This document shows, one piece after another, positions 22,084 to 33,229 of a stretch of DNA of 64,000 nucleotides. Every line of letters starts with the position of its first letter. Within the stretch, counting starts at the first letter, position 1. Below the pieces are notes generated by a model, which made no database searches, had not been told where the DNA came from, and saw only the letters and a program-made list of their open reading frames with translations. Made by a program: the position numbers and the translations under genes. The stretch comes from Simmondsia chinensis (taxonomy: Eukaryota > Streptophyta > Magnoliopsida > Caryophyllales > Simmondsiaceae), in NCBI GenBank assembly GCA_018398585.1, contig JAGTTD010000010.1:24065739-24129738 (forward strand). Direction: 5' to 3'.

Positions 22084-22612
22084 TGTTACGTTTGTGATCG
22101 AATCTCAAACGTAAGCTAAGAATAAGAGAGTATGGGATGAGAAAGAAGTGAAAGGAGATGAGAAAATAGAGAGAGAATAAGATGAGAAGAGAAGTTGATC
22201 TCAAAGAGATTTGGTAATTTTCATTGAATGAATTAGAATTACACTTGATCAACCTATTTATAGGAAATACAAAGCAAACAAGACATTGAACCTAGACTTA
22301 AGCTCTAACCGACTCACTAGAAAAATATCTAAATCACCCAAAATATCTAACATAACTACCTGAGGTATTTGACGCCTATTGCAGGATATTACAACCTCAG
22401 CACACAAATCAGCATTATTACATCCACAACTCAAGGAAATGCTACCAATTACAATATCAACTAACTAATACCACTTCCCTACACCAACTACCATCATATA
22501 GCAGGCCAATACAGCAACACCCGTAGCATAGCAGCAGCTCCAACATAATAGCAGTAAGCACCAGCAGCCAGGACACCAACAGCCCATGCCTTGGATTCTC
22601 GCATTCATAATA
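22084..22612 (-). repeat. 5' LTR of element D
   Basis: Starts TGTTACGTTTGTGATCG and matches the left LTR to CTCGCATTCATAATA. The right end has decayed from CA to TA. Bases 22613-22617 are inside a T run and give only a weak duplication match with GTTTT at 17546-17550. Confidence 0.85.
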
Positions 22613-23573
22613 TTTTTCTTGCCACATTTGTGTGAATAGGCTCACTCTTCTCATAAAAAATGTGAAACGACTCTAACAACTCTGAAAATTAACTCACCTA
22701 ATAATAAAAATGTTGAAATCTTGCAAGAAATTCCCTGCAAGGCATGAGTTTGTGATCCTTCCCATAGACGATGCCGAAATGTTTACGACGAATTTGGTCA
22801 GTGTGCTTATTCATCGTATTGGAGTTCTACGTTAGATTGGGTTCATAAGGATGAGCGGAACTTAAGATCCAACTACACGCCCTACTCGATATTCGATGTT
22901 GGATTGAAGAAAACTGTTAGACGGGCCTATGGGATGACCCACAGGAGGCTCCTCTGATGCTCAAGTCAGTATTAATCTCAAGAGATAGTAAAAGTAGGTG
23001 ATAAACAGACACAAAGAATATAAAATACATAGCCCAAGTGGAATAGGAGGCTTGAATGATCATTACTTCGAAGAGGTGAACGTAAAGGGCTGTGGGAGAA
23101 AGAGGCGTGTGATTCCCTACCTTAGAGAGGGAGAGGGTGGTATCAGGGCTGAGAGAGGAGGGGAGGAGTGTGTTGAGATACGAGGGGCCTTTTCCCCTTT
23201 TATAGAGGGCTTCGACCTTCAGGCTTGCCTGCTCTGGGTTGGCCATTTTTTGGTCGCCCACGTCTAGGTTACCCATGTCTGGGTCACCCTTTTTGGGTCG
23301 CCCATGCCTGGGTTTCCCTTTCTGTCTAGCCGTTACTGCACCAGTAAGTACTAGACTAGTAAGCATCAAGCAAGCAAGTGCCAAGCGAGTACTGGGAGAG
23401 TATTACAAATGGAGTGCAGCTTGGGTGGTGTGCTTATACCACTCACCCACTACGGGATGCCCATACTGGGTTGCCGGGCGAGCAAGTACTGATCTAGTAT
23501 TTTAAACAGCTCTGTCATCTACCTCGAGGCCTTCTTGAGTATTAGTTGTGATGAACTCCAATGGAGGAGCGAG
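22613..23573 (-). mobile_element. Tat-like Ty3/gypsy 5' LTR and primer site (X)
   Basis: On the minus strand a TATA box (CTCTATAAAAGGGG, 23192-23208) is followed by a transcript start region and then ACTGACTTGAGCATCAGAGG (about 22950-22975), a phrase typical of the U5 of Tat/Ogre-type LTRs. The LTR probably ends at 22780 (GTAAACA on the minus strand), followed by TTCGGCATCGTCTATGGGAA (22759-22778), a decayed form of the Tat primer site TTGGCGCCGTCTGTGGGAA. The LTR holds tandem GGGTCGCCCATG-like repeats at 23240-23330. Its 5' limit is uncertain, perhaps 23517. D cuts the internal region 150 bases after the primer site. Confidence 0.6.
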
Positions 23574-25028
23574 TTATGTGTTTTTCTACATCTATCAAAA
23601 TTTACTATAAAATCCTATCTATTAAACACACCTAAATTGAAGTGTAGGGCGAGAGGGTGTCGAACCATAGGGACTAAGAGTGTATGAATTTAATCCATGA
23701 CCTAAATTGATTTGAGGAAAAGTGATATCTTTGTGTTAATTAATCTAAAAAATGACAATTAAACTAAAGTAATCTACTACTAATTGGGAACGTGCATTAA
23801 ATTGGAGCCTAGAGTTTCGAATCTATCGTTAGCCAATTATTTTTGCATTAACTATTAAATTAGGATTATTGATTGTCACACGGGTAGTGGTTTAGGCTAC
23901 AAGCTTCAACCTACTAAGATAATGTTGTTAGTATTGCGTATTGACCCTATCTAACTAAAGTATAAAGAAAAAAGGCTCTACCTAACATATTGTTAATTAT
24001 TACATATTGACCCAATCTAACTAAAGCATAGGAAAGATAGGCTTTAATTAACAATTTGGTTAATACTATTGCTTGATTAATTAATCCCAAGGCGACAAGC
24101 ACAAAGAATTAATTTATAAATATCAATATTAACAATTAAACATTACAAACTCAATAATCATATCAATTGAATAAACAATAAAAATATAATACTTCAAAAT
24201 ATATATCTCAACACAGCAATTCATGTAAACAATAAAATTCACTTAAGTTAAAAGTAAACAAACGTAAAGGCTAAGATTTCATCTAAACCCAGAGAGCAAG
24301 TCAGCTCTCCATCAAGGATGATCTGGTGAAGATGGAGATGAACGAACTCATATCGGTGTTCACGCTAATTTCGCTGTAGTTCCAATTTAACGAAAAAAAG
24401 AAAAAAAAATCTAAGAGAGAGAGAGAGTTGAGAGAAAGAGAGAAAAACAAGGGTGGTGAACCCAGAGATAGAGGAGAACCCTAAAATCGAACACCCCTCA
24501 CCAATTTAAACAATGCAGCTGCCTGATGGAACCCTATATGCGCTGGACCTGGCCCGAGCAGATCAGTGGTGGGCTGTGTTAGTGAGCCCGAGCTGGTGTC
24601 GAAGTGGGCCTGTGTTTAACTGGATGCAAGTGATGGCGTGTAGTGGGCCGAGGTTGATGACGACGTGCTGGTGTTGGAGGGCTATTCGTGGGCCTGCGTT
24701 GGGCCAGTGAAGTTCGGCCGGTGCTGTTGGTGGTCGAATCGGGCCAGTGAAGATGATGATTGGGCTTGGTGTTGAGGTGTCAGTGTGGGCTGGTGAACAG
24801 GGGCTTGTTTGGCCGGCTGGTGTGCTTTTGGGCTTATACGTTGTTGCCCCGATTTAATTGTTTGAGCGTCGAATTTATCTTATTTGCATCCAAATTTGGC
24901 AATTTCCATAACTTTATTTTCAAACCGGTTAAAAATAAAAATTACCAAAATGAGTGTAGAACTATAATTAAATAGGTGCAAAATAATTAAAATAACAATT
25001 AAAAGATGCATAAATACAAGACGCATTA
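23574..25028 (-). repeat. 3' LTR of element H
   Basis: It begins TTATGTGTTTTTCTACATC and ends AGACGCATTA; the TG and CA ends have mutated. By eye it aligns along its whole length with 29582-31020. It contains a GA-rich run (24410-24450) and a GC-rich block with repeated TGGGCC near 24540-24840. Confidence 0.88.
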
Positions 25029-26450
25029 ACACCCCCACACCTAACCTTTGCTAGTCCTCGAGCAAGGCATATGATTTAACATGAAAACTATAATGACCAA
25101 CTGCCCCAACTAACCCAACCTTCGCCAAGTTTTCAAAGATTAACACCCATATTACAATTCATGACAAGATTAAATCACCTAGAGCATTTTCTAATTCCAT
25201 GAATTTAGATGATTAAATTTCAAAACTCGTCATAGAATTTCATTAACCCTATATCAACTAATAGGAATTACTCAAGCAACGCACAAGTGAAAGTGAATAG
25301 GATTCCATGCCACATAATCTCCCCAAATTCTCGCTTCCAACCAAATATATAAAGGTTTTGTGCACTTGCACCATTGAATCACCTAAACACATGCCTATAT
25401 AGAGAAATTTTAAGTGGCATATGAGTGACCACTTTACGACATTCTGACCTCAGTATAGCACAAAAGAACATCTTTGTCATGAATGTACACCAGTTGTCAC
25501 TTTTTCTTTTAGAGGAAACCCCTTTTTTTTTCCTTTTTTTTTTCTTTTTGTTTCCTCTTTCTTTTCTGCCCCTTTTTTTACTTTTCTTTCTTTGTTTTTT
25601 TTCACACGTACTTCATCATTACAATTGACATTGACCAACCAGTACTTTGCATAACATTAAGGGCAAGGATTAGGATAAGCCAATAGGGCAGGCTTGCAAA
25701 ACTCAAGATATATAAGGTTGTTTACTCAAATTCTTCAGATTTTCTGCAACACGAAAGTCCTGTGCTCAGTGAATATCTGAGCGGCATGAGTAGAACCCAT
25801 TAATATCAACAATTATAAACAATACTCATTAACAAGTATGAAGTAGAATCATTTAATTTCATGGAATTAAGAGAACGAAATAAACAACTAATCCCACTGT
25901 CATCATAACATACGCGTCGACCAAGGAAAACTTAGCTAAGCGGGTATGTTGCACGCTCAAAATGCACAAAAAGATGTTCAAAATTTTAAAAATTTGACCC
26001 AAAGTGAGCACATGCAAATGAGCCTCACCCCCACACCTAAATCATGCACTGCCCTCAATGCAACAACATTAATCATTTATGCACAAGAGATAGGTGAGAT
26101 GGAGCAATACAACCTGACGAGACGGCATGGACATGTATATATGATTCCTTCAACCTGGCATAAGAACCTGAAAAGAGAGAAAACAAGTCTCGAAGCAACT
26201 AATTAGGTCAAAAATGAAATTAAAAACAAGAAATAACAAATCCAGGCTGGCTCCTAGGAGCGCTAAGTTTTACGCCTTCAGCCAGGCATAATGGGTCTAG
26301 CGAAGATCAAGTAATGGCATCAGCCAAAGAAATAACTTCATCGAGCTCACCTAAGACAACATCTACGGCACAATCAGAAGTGTCACACGTGATTTCAGGA
26401 GGGAGAGAGTAGTCGGGTGGATGCCTATTGGGGACAACAACAAGTGTAGA
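25029..26450 (-). other. Element H 3' non-coding region
   Basis: Next to the LTR lies CACCCCCACACCTAACC (purine tract on the minus strand), then CCTCGAGCAAGGC, a phrase also found beside the LTRs of F and G. A long pyrimidine run covers 25497-25600. No RNase H or integrase is recognisable, though they would belong here. A second CACCCCCACACC occurs at 26027. Confidence 0.7.
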
Positions 26451-26954
26451 TCAAAGCTTATGAAAAGCGTCTAACCAAGACTCATTGAGCTCAACTGATA
26501 TTTCCTTAAATAGCACACTAGTCAATGGTCTAGCTAACTTCCCCCGATCCTTAAGGAATCCCTTATAAAAACTCGCATGACCTAGAAATGCTCTAAATTG
26601 TTTCACATTTGAGGGAGGGACCGAGTTCACATTCATATTTATCGTAGCTCTATCAACCTCAATACCCTCCTTAGACAACCTATGGCCTAATACAATTTCC
26701 TCCTAAACCATAACACCGTGATTCTCCCAACCCAAGACTTCTTTCATGTCCGGGTTCAATCTTTGTTGCTTCTCTTTAGAAGGTTTTGCATTTTTATCAA
26801 GAGGGTCATTAACTAGGGTGGAAGAGAGTGTTTGGTCCACCAAATCATCAGCAATATCCACACAAAAACACTCTGACTCATCCTCACTAGTGTGTGACAT
26901 AGAAGCCTTAAAAATGTTTAACCTAATAGTCATGTTTGCAAAATTAACATCCAT
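26451..26954 (-). pseudogene. Athila-like RT remnants of element H
   Basis: The frame at 26703-26954 ends with KEKQQRLNPDMKEVLG, which matches the QRRLNPxMKEVV motif at the start of Athila RT. The frame at 26451-26678 starts MSKEGIEVDRATI and contains FRAFLGHASFYKGFLKD, the end of RT. Between them only about 25 bases remain, so roughly 200 codons including both catalytic boxes have been deleted. No RNase H follows. Confidence 0.8.
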
Positions 26955-27172
26955 TACCCCGGATCTACAGTTAATGGTAGCATTGGCCGTCGCTAAGAAA
27001 GGTCAACCTAGAATGACAGGGATATTATTTTCGAATGACTAGAAGGTTTCATATCTAGCACAAGAAAATCAGCAGGAAACTTGGCTTTGTCTACTCTCAC
27101 TAGCACGTTAATTAGCTCACCATGAGGGATCCTAGTTGATCTGTTCACAAACTGCATGGTCACCGTGGTGGG

Positions 27173-27496
27173 TTACAACTCTCCTAGGCCTAACTTCTCA
27201 TAAATTGAGTAAGGAATAATGTTGACACTCGCTCTTAAGTCCAGTAAGGCTTTATCGATCGGGTAGTCTCCAAGTGAACAAGAGATGGTGGGGACATCTG
27301 AGTTTTTGTACTTAATCGGAGTGTCACACTTCAGAATAGAGCTCACTTGCTTGTCTAAAAATACTTTTTTAGGCAGATGTGCTCTAGATCGCCTCTTTTG
27401 GTTAAGTAGATCCTCAATTAACTTCGCATAGGTCGGGATCTGTTTAATCGCATCAAGAAGGGGAATGTTAATCTTTACTTGCCTAAATGTCTCCAA
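27173..27496 (-). pseudogene. Athila-like protease remnant of element H
   Basis: The 107-codon frame starts METFRQVKINIPLLDAIKQI, continues with PTYAKLIEDLLNQKRR and reaches a retropepsin site LLDLRASVNIIPYSIYEKLG. Athila proteases have CDLGASINLMP here, so the catalytic Asp is kept but the conserved Gly after it is Arg. Element G has the matching region at 58798-59166. Confidence 0.85.
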
Positions 27497-28070
27497 AATG
27501 TCTTCCCACTTCTTGTCCTTCCCATTTGGATGTGGTGCAACTAAAGCCTGGGGAAAGCTACTCTAGGTACATATGAGGAAGGAAGATCAGAGGTCTTTGG
27601 AGTGGGAGAAGGGTGCACGACCTCATCGGTTGCCTCCTCTCTTTCCTTGCTCTTCTCTTCTTCCTCACCATTTATGGATACTTCACTCTCAAACTCACCC
27701 CATTGTGAACCTCTATCCCACTTCTTAACACTGTAATGGACTTTGCTTGTTCTTGATGGGGAGGATAGTTGTCTTGCCTTACACAGTTCCTAGGGTTTCC
27801 TATGGTTTGGCTAGGGAGTCTTCCCTCCTCTCTCCTATTCAAACTGTTAGCTAGTTTACCTATTTGGGTTTCTAACTCTGAGATCGATTGTGTATGGGAG
27901 TGGAAGAGTTAGGAATTAGCTTCCAAACTGTTTAGTGCACTCAAAACCTTTTCTTCAAAATTCGAATTAGAGCTCAAATTAGGAGGTTGAGAGTAGTTGG
28001 AAGCATACCCTCGCAGTTGAAAACCGAGAGGTCGGGGCATACTAGATTGTTGAGGTCGTGGGTTCGGTTG

Positions 28071-28448
28071 TTATGGCATAAACTGTCCTTCTCCTACTTG
28101 CCTCCAGGAGAAGTTTGGATGGTTTCTCCAGCCCGGATTATACATGTTCAAGTATGGGTCATTCCTTGTGAATCCTTGGGCTGCATTAACCTGTTCCTCC
28201 GACCACTCAACAATAGGTGAAGCGGATGGGCAATCAAGCAAAGAATGAGAGACACTAGAACATGAAGAACAAGCACTATGCTTGTTTTTAACACTAGACA
28301 CATTAGGTACAGGAGGGGGAGTCAATGTCATCTTAAATAAGTAAGTAAGCTGCTCCATAGAAGAGGCAAGAGAGTCTACTTTCTTATTTAAGATAGAGGT
28401 ATGAGCAACTTCATGTACTCTTCCTCCATTTAATCTAGAAGCATTCAA
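28071..28448 (-). pseudogene. Athila-like Gag C-terminus of element H
   Basis: The frame contains a knuckle-like CSSCSSVSHSLLDCP (Cys-X2-Cys-X4-His-X4-Cys) at about residues 61-75, then a segment NPYSNTYNPGWRNHPNFSW-like (28100-28160) characteristic of Athila Gag just before protease. A frame break separates it from the capsid frame at 28596. Confidence 0.8.
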
Positions 28449-28595
28449 ACGTGCATGTGCGGCATTCTGTTGTGAATTCTCATTTAAATGTTCAAACAGT
28501 TCCCACGCCTCATCCTCATTCTTTGTAAGGGACTGACCACCACATGAGGCATCAACAGTTTGTTGACCCTTTTCATTTAACCCATAATAGAAATT

Positions 28596-29069
28596 TTAGA
28601 CTAGCTGCCATTTAGCGATAGCATGATGTGGACAAGCTCGTAAGAGTTCCCTAAACCTATCACAACTCTCGTGAAACTCCTCAGTAGGGAGTTGGGCGAA
28701 GGTGTTAATGGCTCTCCTAGCAGTGTTAGTCTTACTAATGGGGTAGAATTTCTTAAGAAATTCTTGTTGCATTTGAGTCCAAGTACTAATCGTCCCACTA
28801 GGTAAGGTGCCTAACCAATAGTTAGCCTTTTCCTTTAAAGAGCATGGGAAGAGGCAAAGTAAGATGGCATCATCACTAACGTTAGGAATCCTCGAGGTTG
28901 AGCAAACCTTCATGAAACTGTCCAAGTGTGTGTACGAGTTCTCATTTCCTAAGCCGTGGAATGAAGGAAACATTTGTATGGTATGTGGCTTAAGCTCGAA
29001 CTGAGGGGCTACCAGTGGCAATCTAATGCATGAAGGTGAGGTGTATGTGGTGGGAGTCAAATACTCCAT
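28596..29069 (-). pseudogene. Athila-like Gag capsid of element H
   Basis: The 157-codon frame has the features of plant Athila capsid: CIRLPLVAPQFELKPHTIQM, then HGLGNENSYTHLDSFMKVC, LCLFPCSLKEKANYWLGTLP and WTQMQQEFLKKFYPISKT. It corresponds to 59804-60633 in element G. The start codon is the first Met of the frame, and Gag may begin further upstream near 29100-29130 in a broken frame. Confidence 0.88.
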
Positions 29070-29557
29070 AAGTGGACGTGGTTGTTGTTCATCAGCCAGT
29101 GCGGTTTATGCTCGGTGTTGGGCTCTAAAGTCTCTTAAGGTCCTTTAAATTTCAGGGATGAATCTAGTAAGGTCTAGAGACAGCGAGCGGCGACCGTGCA
29201 TGAATAAACAACCACGAGAAGCAAGTCAAACTCAAAACTAAAACTAGCAAAACAAACAAACAAACACTAAAAAAAATAATAAAAATAATAATAATAGTAA
29301 TAATAATAAACTATCCTAAAATCTACCTATGCACTAAAATCACAAGATAAATAATGCTTTAAAAAAAATAGTAAATAAATAGATAAATAGATAAATAAAT
29401 AAATAAATAAACCTTTTTTTAAAAGGAGTAAAGAAAATATATACATTTTTTATGTTTTTATTTTTTTTTAAAGAGAGGGACAATAACAATTAAAAATAAT
29501 TAAAGAAAATTAAAAAAAAAGAAAATCACAAAAATAAAATCACGAACGTTACCTAGT
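29070..29557 (-). other. Element H leader, A-rich with microsatellites
   Basis: An A/T-rich leader between Gag and primer site. It holds an AAT-type run near 29274-29312 and AAAT-type runs near 29370-29412, plus A homopolymers at 29505-29520. No gene. Confidence 0.7.
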
Positions 29558-29575
29558 CCCCCGGCCACGGCGCCA
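29558..29575 (-). other. tRNA-Asp primer-binding site of element H
   Basis: On the minus strand TGGCGCCGTGGCCGGGGG, two bases away from the Athila primer site TGGCGCCGTTGCCGGGGA, lies a few bases from the LTR. Confidence 0.85.
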
Positions 29576-29581
29576 AAGTCT

Positions 29582-31020
29582 TGATGTGTTTTTCTACGTC
29601 TATCAAAATTTAATATAAAACCCTATCTATTAAACACACCTAAATTGAAGTGTAGGGGAGAGGGTGTCGAACCACAGAGACTAAGAGTGCGTGAATTTAA
29701 TCTATGACCTAAATTAATTTAAGGATAAGTGATATCTTTGTGTTAATTAATCTAGAAAACGACAATCAAACTAAAGTAATCTACTACTAATCGGGAACAT
29801 GTAAAAAATTGGAGCCTAGGGTTTCGAATCCATCATTAGCCAATTATTTTTGCGTTAACTCTTAAATTGGGATTATAGATTGTCACACAGGTAGTGGTTT
29901 AGGCTACAAGATTCAATCTTCTAAGATAATGTTGTTAGTATTGCGTATTGACCCTATCTAACTAAAGCATAAAGAAAATAGGCTCTACCTAACGTAATGT
30001 TAATTATTACATATTGACCCTATCTAACTAAAGCATAGGGAACATAGGCTTTAATTAACAATTCAGTTAATGCTATTGTATGATTAATTAATCCTAAGGC
30101 TACAAGCACAACGAATTAATTTATAAATATTAATATCAACAATTAAAGGTTACAAACTCAATAATCATATCAATTAAATAAACAATAAAAATATAATACT
30201 TCAAAGTATTTATTTCAACCCAGCAATTCAAGTAAAGAATCAAGTTAACCTGAATTAAAAGTACACAAAAGTCAAGGCTAAGATTTCATCTAGGGAGCAA
30301 GTTAGCTCTCCATCAAGGATGATCCGGGGAAAAAGGAGATGAACGAACGCATGTTGTTTTTCACGCTAATATCGTTGTCGTTCAATTTAACGAAAAAAGC
30401 AAAAAAATAATCTGCGAGAGAGGGAGAGAGCTGAGAGAAAGAGAGAAAAACAGGGGCGGTGAACCCAGAGACAGAGGTGACCCCCAAAATTGAACACCCC
30501 TCACCAATTTAAAAGATGCAGCTGCCTGATGGAACCCTACGTGCGTTGCACCTGGGCCCGAGCAGATCGATGGTGGGCTATGCTGGTGAGCCTGCGCTGG
30601 TGTCGAAGTGGGCCTATGTTTAACTGGATGCGGGTGATGGCGTGCAGTGGACCGAGGTTTATGATGACGTGCTAGTGTTGGAGGGCTGTTCGTGGGCCTG
30701 CGTTGGGCCGGTGAAGTTGGGCCTGTGCTGCTGGTGGTCGAATCGGGCCGATGAAGATGATGATTGGGCCTGGTGTTGAGGTGTTGGTGTGGGCTGGTGA
30801 ACAGGGGCTTGTTTGGCCGGCTGGTGTGCCGTTGGGCTTATACGTTGTTGCCCCGATTTAATTATTTAAGCGTCGAATTTATCTTATTTGCATTCAAATT
30901 TCGCAATTTCCATAACTTTAGTTTCAAACCTGCTAAACATAAAAATTACCAAAATGAGTGTGGAACTATAATTAAATAGGTGCAAAATAATTAAAAGATG
31001 TATAAATACAAGACGCATCA
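29582..31020 (-). repeat. 5' LTR of element H
   Basis: It starts TGATGTGTTTTTCTACGTC and ends AGACGCATCA, so TG and CA ends are intact here. It pairs with 23574-25028; scattered substitutions between the copies point to an insertion that is not recent. Confidence 0.88.
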
Positions 31021-31025
31021 GTGAG

Positions 31026-31403
31026 GCAGTTTTAACATCAACCTTTACAGGAAGCGTCCCGAATTGTATCCAGACCCCCTGATCTGTTTCCCTTATAGCA
31101 CTGCCATCCATGGGCATGTCCTGATCTAGTCTTCAAAGACTACCATCGGTTAGCATTTCCTGCTCTAGATGTTGATCTTCTGGATCAACCGTTGGAGTTT
31201 TAGACTCCTCCATAGGTTGGGAGAAGTCCTTCTCGTGAATGCTATTCTGAATATCAGTCCATGTTGGCTTTACATGGTCGTAGGTTCCGCTACGTTGATG
31301 CTAAAAGGGGAGTATTCATCTTTGTCATCAACTGATCTCCGAGCTAGTGAATTCTTGGCAAGATGATCCCACCAAGATTCTTTTCCTTTAGAAGATGAGA
31401 GAC
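31026..31403 (-). pseudogene. Unidentified decayed coding region split by H and B
   Basis: On the minus strand, phrases such as SWWDHLAKNSLARRS, DDKDEYSPFSINVAEP and GVWIQFGTLPVKVDVKTA can be read across two or three frame shifts. It continues to the right of B (36631-36790), where a basic segment (DKNQPHKKRGRW) precedes it. To the left of H the frame seems to continue for about 20 codons to a stop near 23520. Composition (basic, then acidic) would fit a nucleic-acid binding protein such as a LINE ORF1 or a diverged gag, but I do not recognise the family. Confidence 0.45.
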
Positions 31404-31763
31404 TGTTAAGATTCATGATCAAACTTAAATCATAAACTTGAGATAATAGAGAATGAGATGAGGAGAGAAGTGAAAGAGATGAGAATTAGAGAGAAATTAG
31501 GGTTGAGAGAGGAAAGAGATCAATTTTCTGTTTCATGAATCAAGAATACAAGATATTTTGTTTATTTATACACACGATGAAATACAGCTAAAAACAACGC
31601 ATCAAAACAAGCTTGAACCGACTTAAAAGGCCTTAGAACCGAAACAAGCCTTACTCGCTAACTAACCAAACCAATTTCCCATAAAAATTACATTTGAATG
31701 AACAATGAAAAATTCACAGCTAACAGCAGCTAAAGATGCAGAAAATCCTTCACGGTCATAACA
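31404..31763 (-). repeat. 3' LTR of element B
   Basis: From TGTTAAGATTCATGATC to CACGGTCATAACA, 360 bp, the same length as the right LTR and similar along its length. Inside the element it is followed by ATACCGCCTCCTCAGGA and the hairpin-like ACATTTTTGCCGCAAGAATG (31781-31800). Confidence 0.9.
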
Positions 31764-31909
31764 ATACCGCCTCCTCAGGAACATTTTTGCCGCAAGAATG
31801 AAGAAGAAGGAAATTGGCTTCGAATGAATTTCAAATCTTCCCGACTTGCATCTCTTGAATCTATATTGGCCCATAAAATCCAAACTTCTCCCACAGATCT
31901 ACCATTCTG

Positions 31910-32155
31910 TTACACTAGACGAGATCCAAGCATTGCTACTTGAGCTTGCACTAAGGTTCCATTGCTTGGTGCCTCCGGAAGCTTAGTTGAACAATCTTTT
32001 CCTTTTTCCCTATGCCTTTTTAAAAGAGAAACATGAAACACTGGGTGAACAAAAGAATAAGGAGGGAGCTCCAACCTATAAGCTACACTTCCCAACTTTT
32101 CTAACACCCTAGAAGGACCAAAATAACGATCACAGAACTTGACATTCCTGCGCAC
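31910..32155 (-). pseudogene. Integrase C-terminus of element B
   Basis: The frame starts MRRNVKFCDRYFGPSRVLEK and includes LGSVAYRLELPPYSFVHPVF followed by HVSLLKRHREKG. The L-P-P...H-P-V-F-H-V-S-x-L-K signature marks the C-terminal integrase domain of plant chromoviruses. Element C has the same region at 47359-47568. No recognisable chromodomain follows before the 3' LTR. Confidence 0.88.
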
Positions 32156-32479
32156 AGTTATTGAGGTCTATTTGTAAGGCTGAAGCTCAAGATATGCTAA
32201 ATCTCCAACTGCAAAGGACTAGTCAGTACGCTTCTTATCAGCAAAATACTTCATTTATGACTGAGCTAACTGCGAATTGTCTTTTAATTGCTGAACTAAT
32301 TGCCTCATAACAAAAGATCAATAACTTCGGCAACATGAGAAGATACACCCTGAAGCACCATTGGTGAAGGAGGATCGTACCCATATAAAGCCTTAAAAGG
32401 AGTAGTCCCTATGGCAGAATGAAAATGGGTATTATACAAGAACTCTGCCGAAGAAAACCACTGAGACCACTACTTAGGA

Positions 32480-33229
32480 TAGGTCAATGTCATGCTCCTC
32501 AGATACTTCTCAGCACACTTATTTACCCTTTTAGTCTGTCCATCTGTCTGAGGGTGATATGATGAGCTAAGAGCAAGTGTAGAACCAAACAACATGAATA
32601 ATTGTCGCTAGAATTGGCTGGTAAACGTCCTATCTCCATCTGAAACAATGGATTGAGGGAAACCATGCAACTTATAGATGTTTTCAAGGGACATCCTAGC
32701 CAATTTTTCTACAGAAACAGGATGACTCAAGGCAATGAATTGGTTGAGTTGGGTAAATTGATCCACAATGACCCATATCACTTCCTTTCCATCAGCTTTA
32801 GGCAATCCTACCACAAAATCCATGCTAATGTGCTGCCAGGCTCTGTCAGGGGTTGGCAAAGTTTGTAATAACCCTGGACACTGAACACGATCTGACTTGG
32901 TCCTTTGGCAAACATCACATCCTTGAACGTACTCTTCAACACCCCCCCTTAGCTCCAGTCTAGCAAAAGTATTGTTTAAGCCTCTTGTAAGTACCATCTA
33001 TTCCTGAATGTCCACCCCATGTAGATGAGTGGAAGGCCTGAATTATCTGTCTTCTCAATTCAGTAAAGGCTCCTACATACACTTTCCCTTTAATTCTCAC
33101 AATTCCATTTATAACAGTGACTTCTGCTTCTATAATTGAGGAGTTTTTCACACTGTAGGCTGTGACACAATTAGTAGAAAATTTATCTCCTTCATAGGAC
33201 TTGTGCACTTCTTCCATCCAATCAGGCAA
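32480..33229 (-). pseudogene. Integrase of element B
   Basis: The HHCC zinc domain lies in 32960-33229 (FHSSTWGGHSGIDGTYKRLK) and 32890-32960 (CDVCQRTK). The core at 32608-32890 has HISMDFVVGLP and SIVSDGDRTFTSQF with the two catalytic Asp. The third motif (32505-32550) reads YHPQTDGQTKRVN, where an active enzyme has Glu in place of Lys, a G-to-A change. A frame break separates the zinc domain from the core. Confidence 0.88.

Larger units (their letters stand above)
17551..22612 (-). mobile_element. Non-autonomous LTR retrotransposon D
   Basis: Two direct repeats of about 530 bp (17551-18084 and 22084-22612) bound an internal region of 4 kb with a Met-tRNA type primer site next to the right LTR, so the element points left. 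Flanks GTTTT and TTTTT may be a decayed 5-bp duplication. The internal region has long open frames on the minus strand, but no capsid, zinc knuckle, protease, RT or integrase that I can recognise. LTR ends, primer site and the hairpin before the left LTR match the chromovirus-like elements B and C, which suggests it used their proteins in trans. Confidence 0.8.
23574..31020 (-). mobile_element. Athila-like Ty3/gypsy element H, deleted
   Basis: A 7.4-kb element bounded by LTRs of about 1.45 kb, with a tRNA-Asp type primer site beside the right LTR. The flanking pentamers GCGAG (23569-23573) and GTGAG (31021-31025) agree at four of five bases and are likely the target-site duplication. Gag, protease and a scrap of RT remain, but the RT catalytic core, RNase H and integrase are missing. 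Such deletion derivatives need a helper. It interrupts an older reading frame seen on both sides. Confidence 0.85.

Noticed and set aside
22917..23384. 155-codon minus-strand frame with GxPDMGxP-like repeats as a host gene
   Set aside because: It lies within the Tat-like LTR, spans its TATA box and repeats, and the periodic peptide is explained by the DNA repeat.
25497..25600. Hydrophobic Phe-rich frame on the + strand, looking like a membrane segment
   Set aside because: It is the translation of a pyrimidine run in the 3' non-coding region of an element that points the other way.
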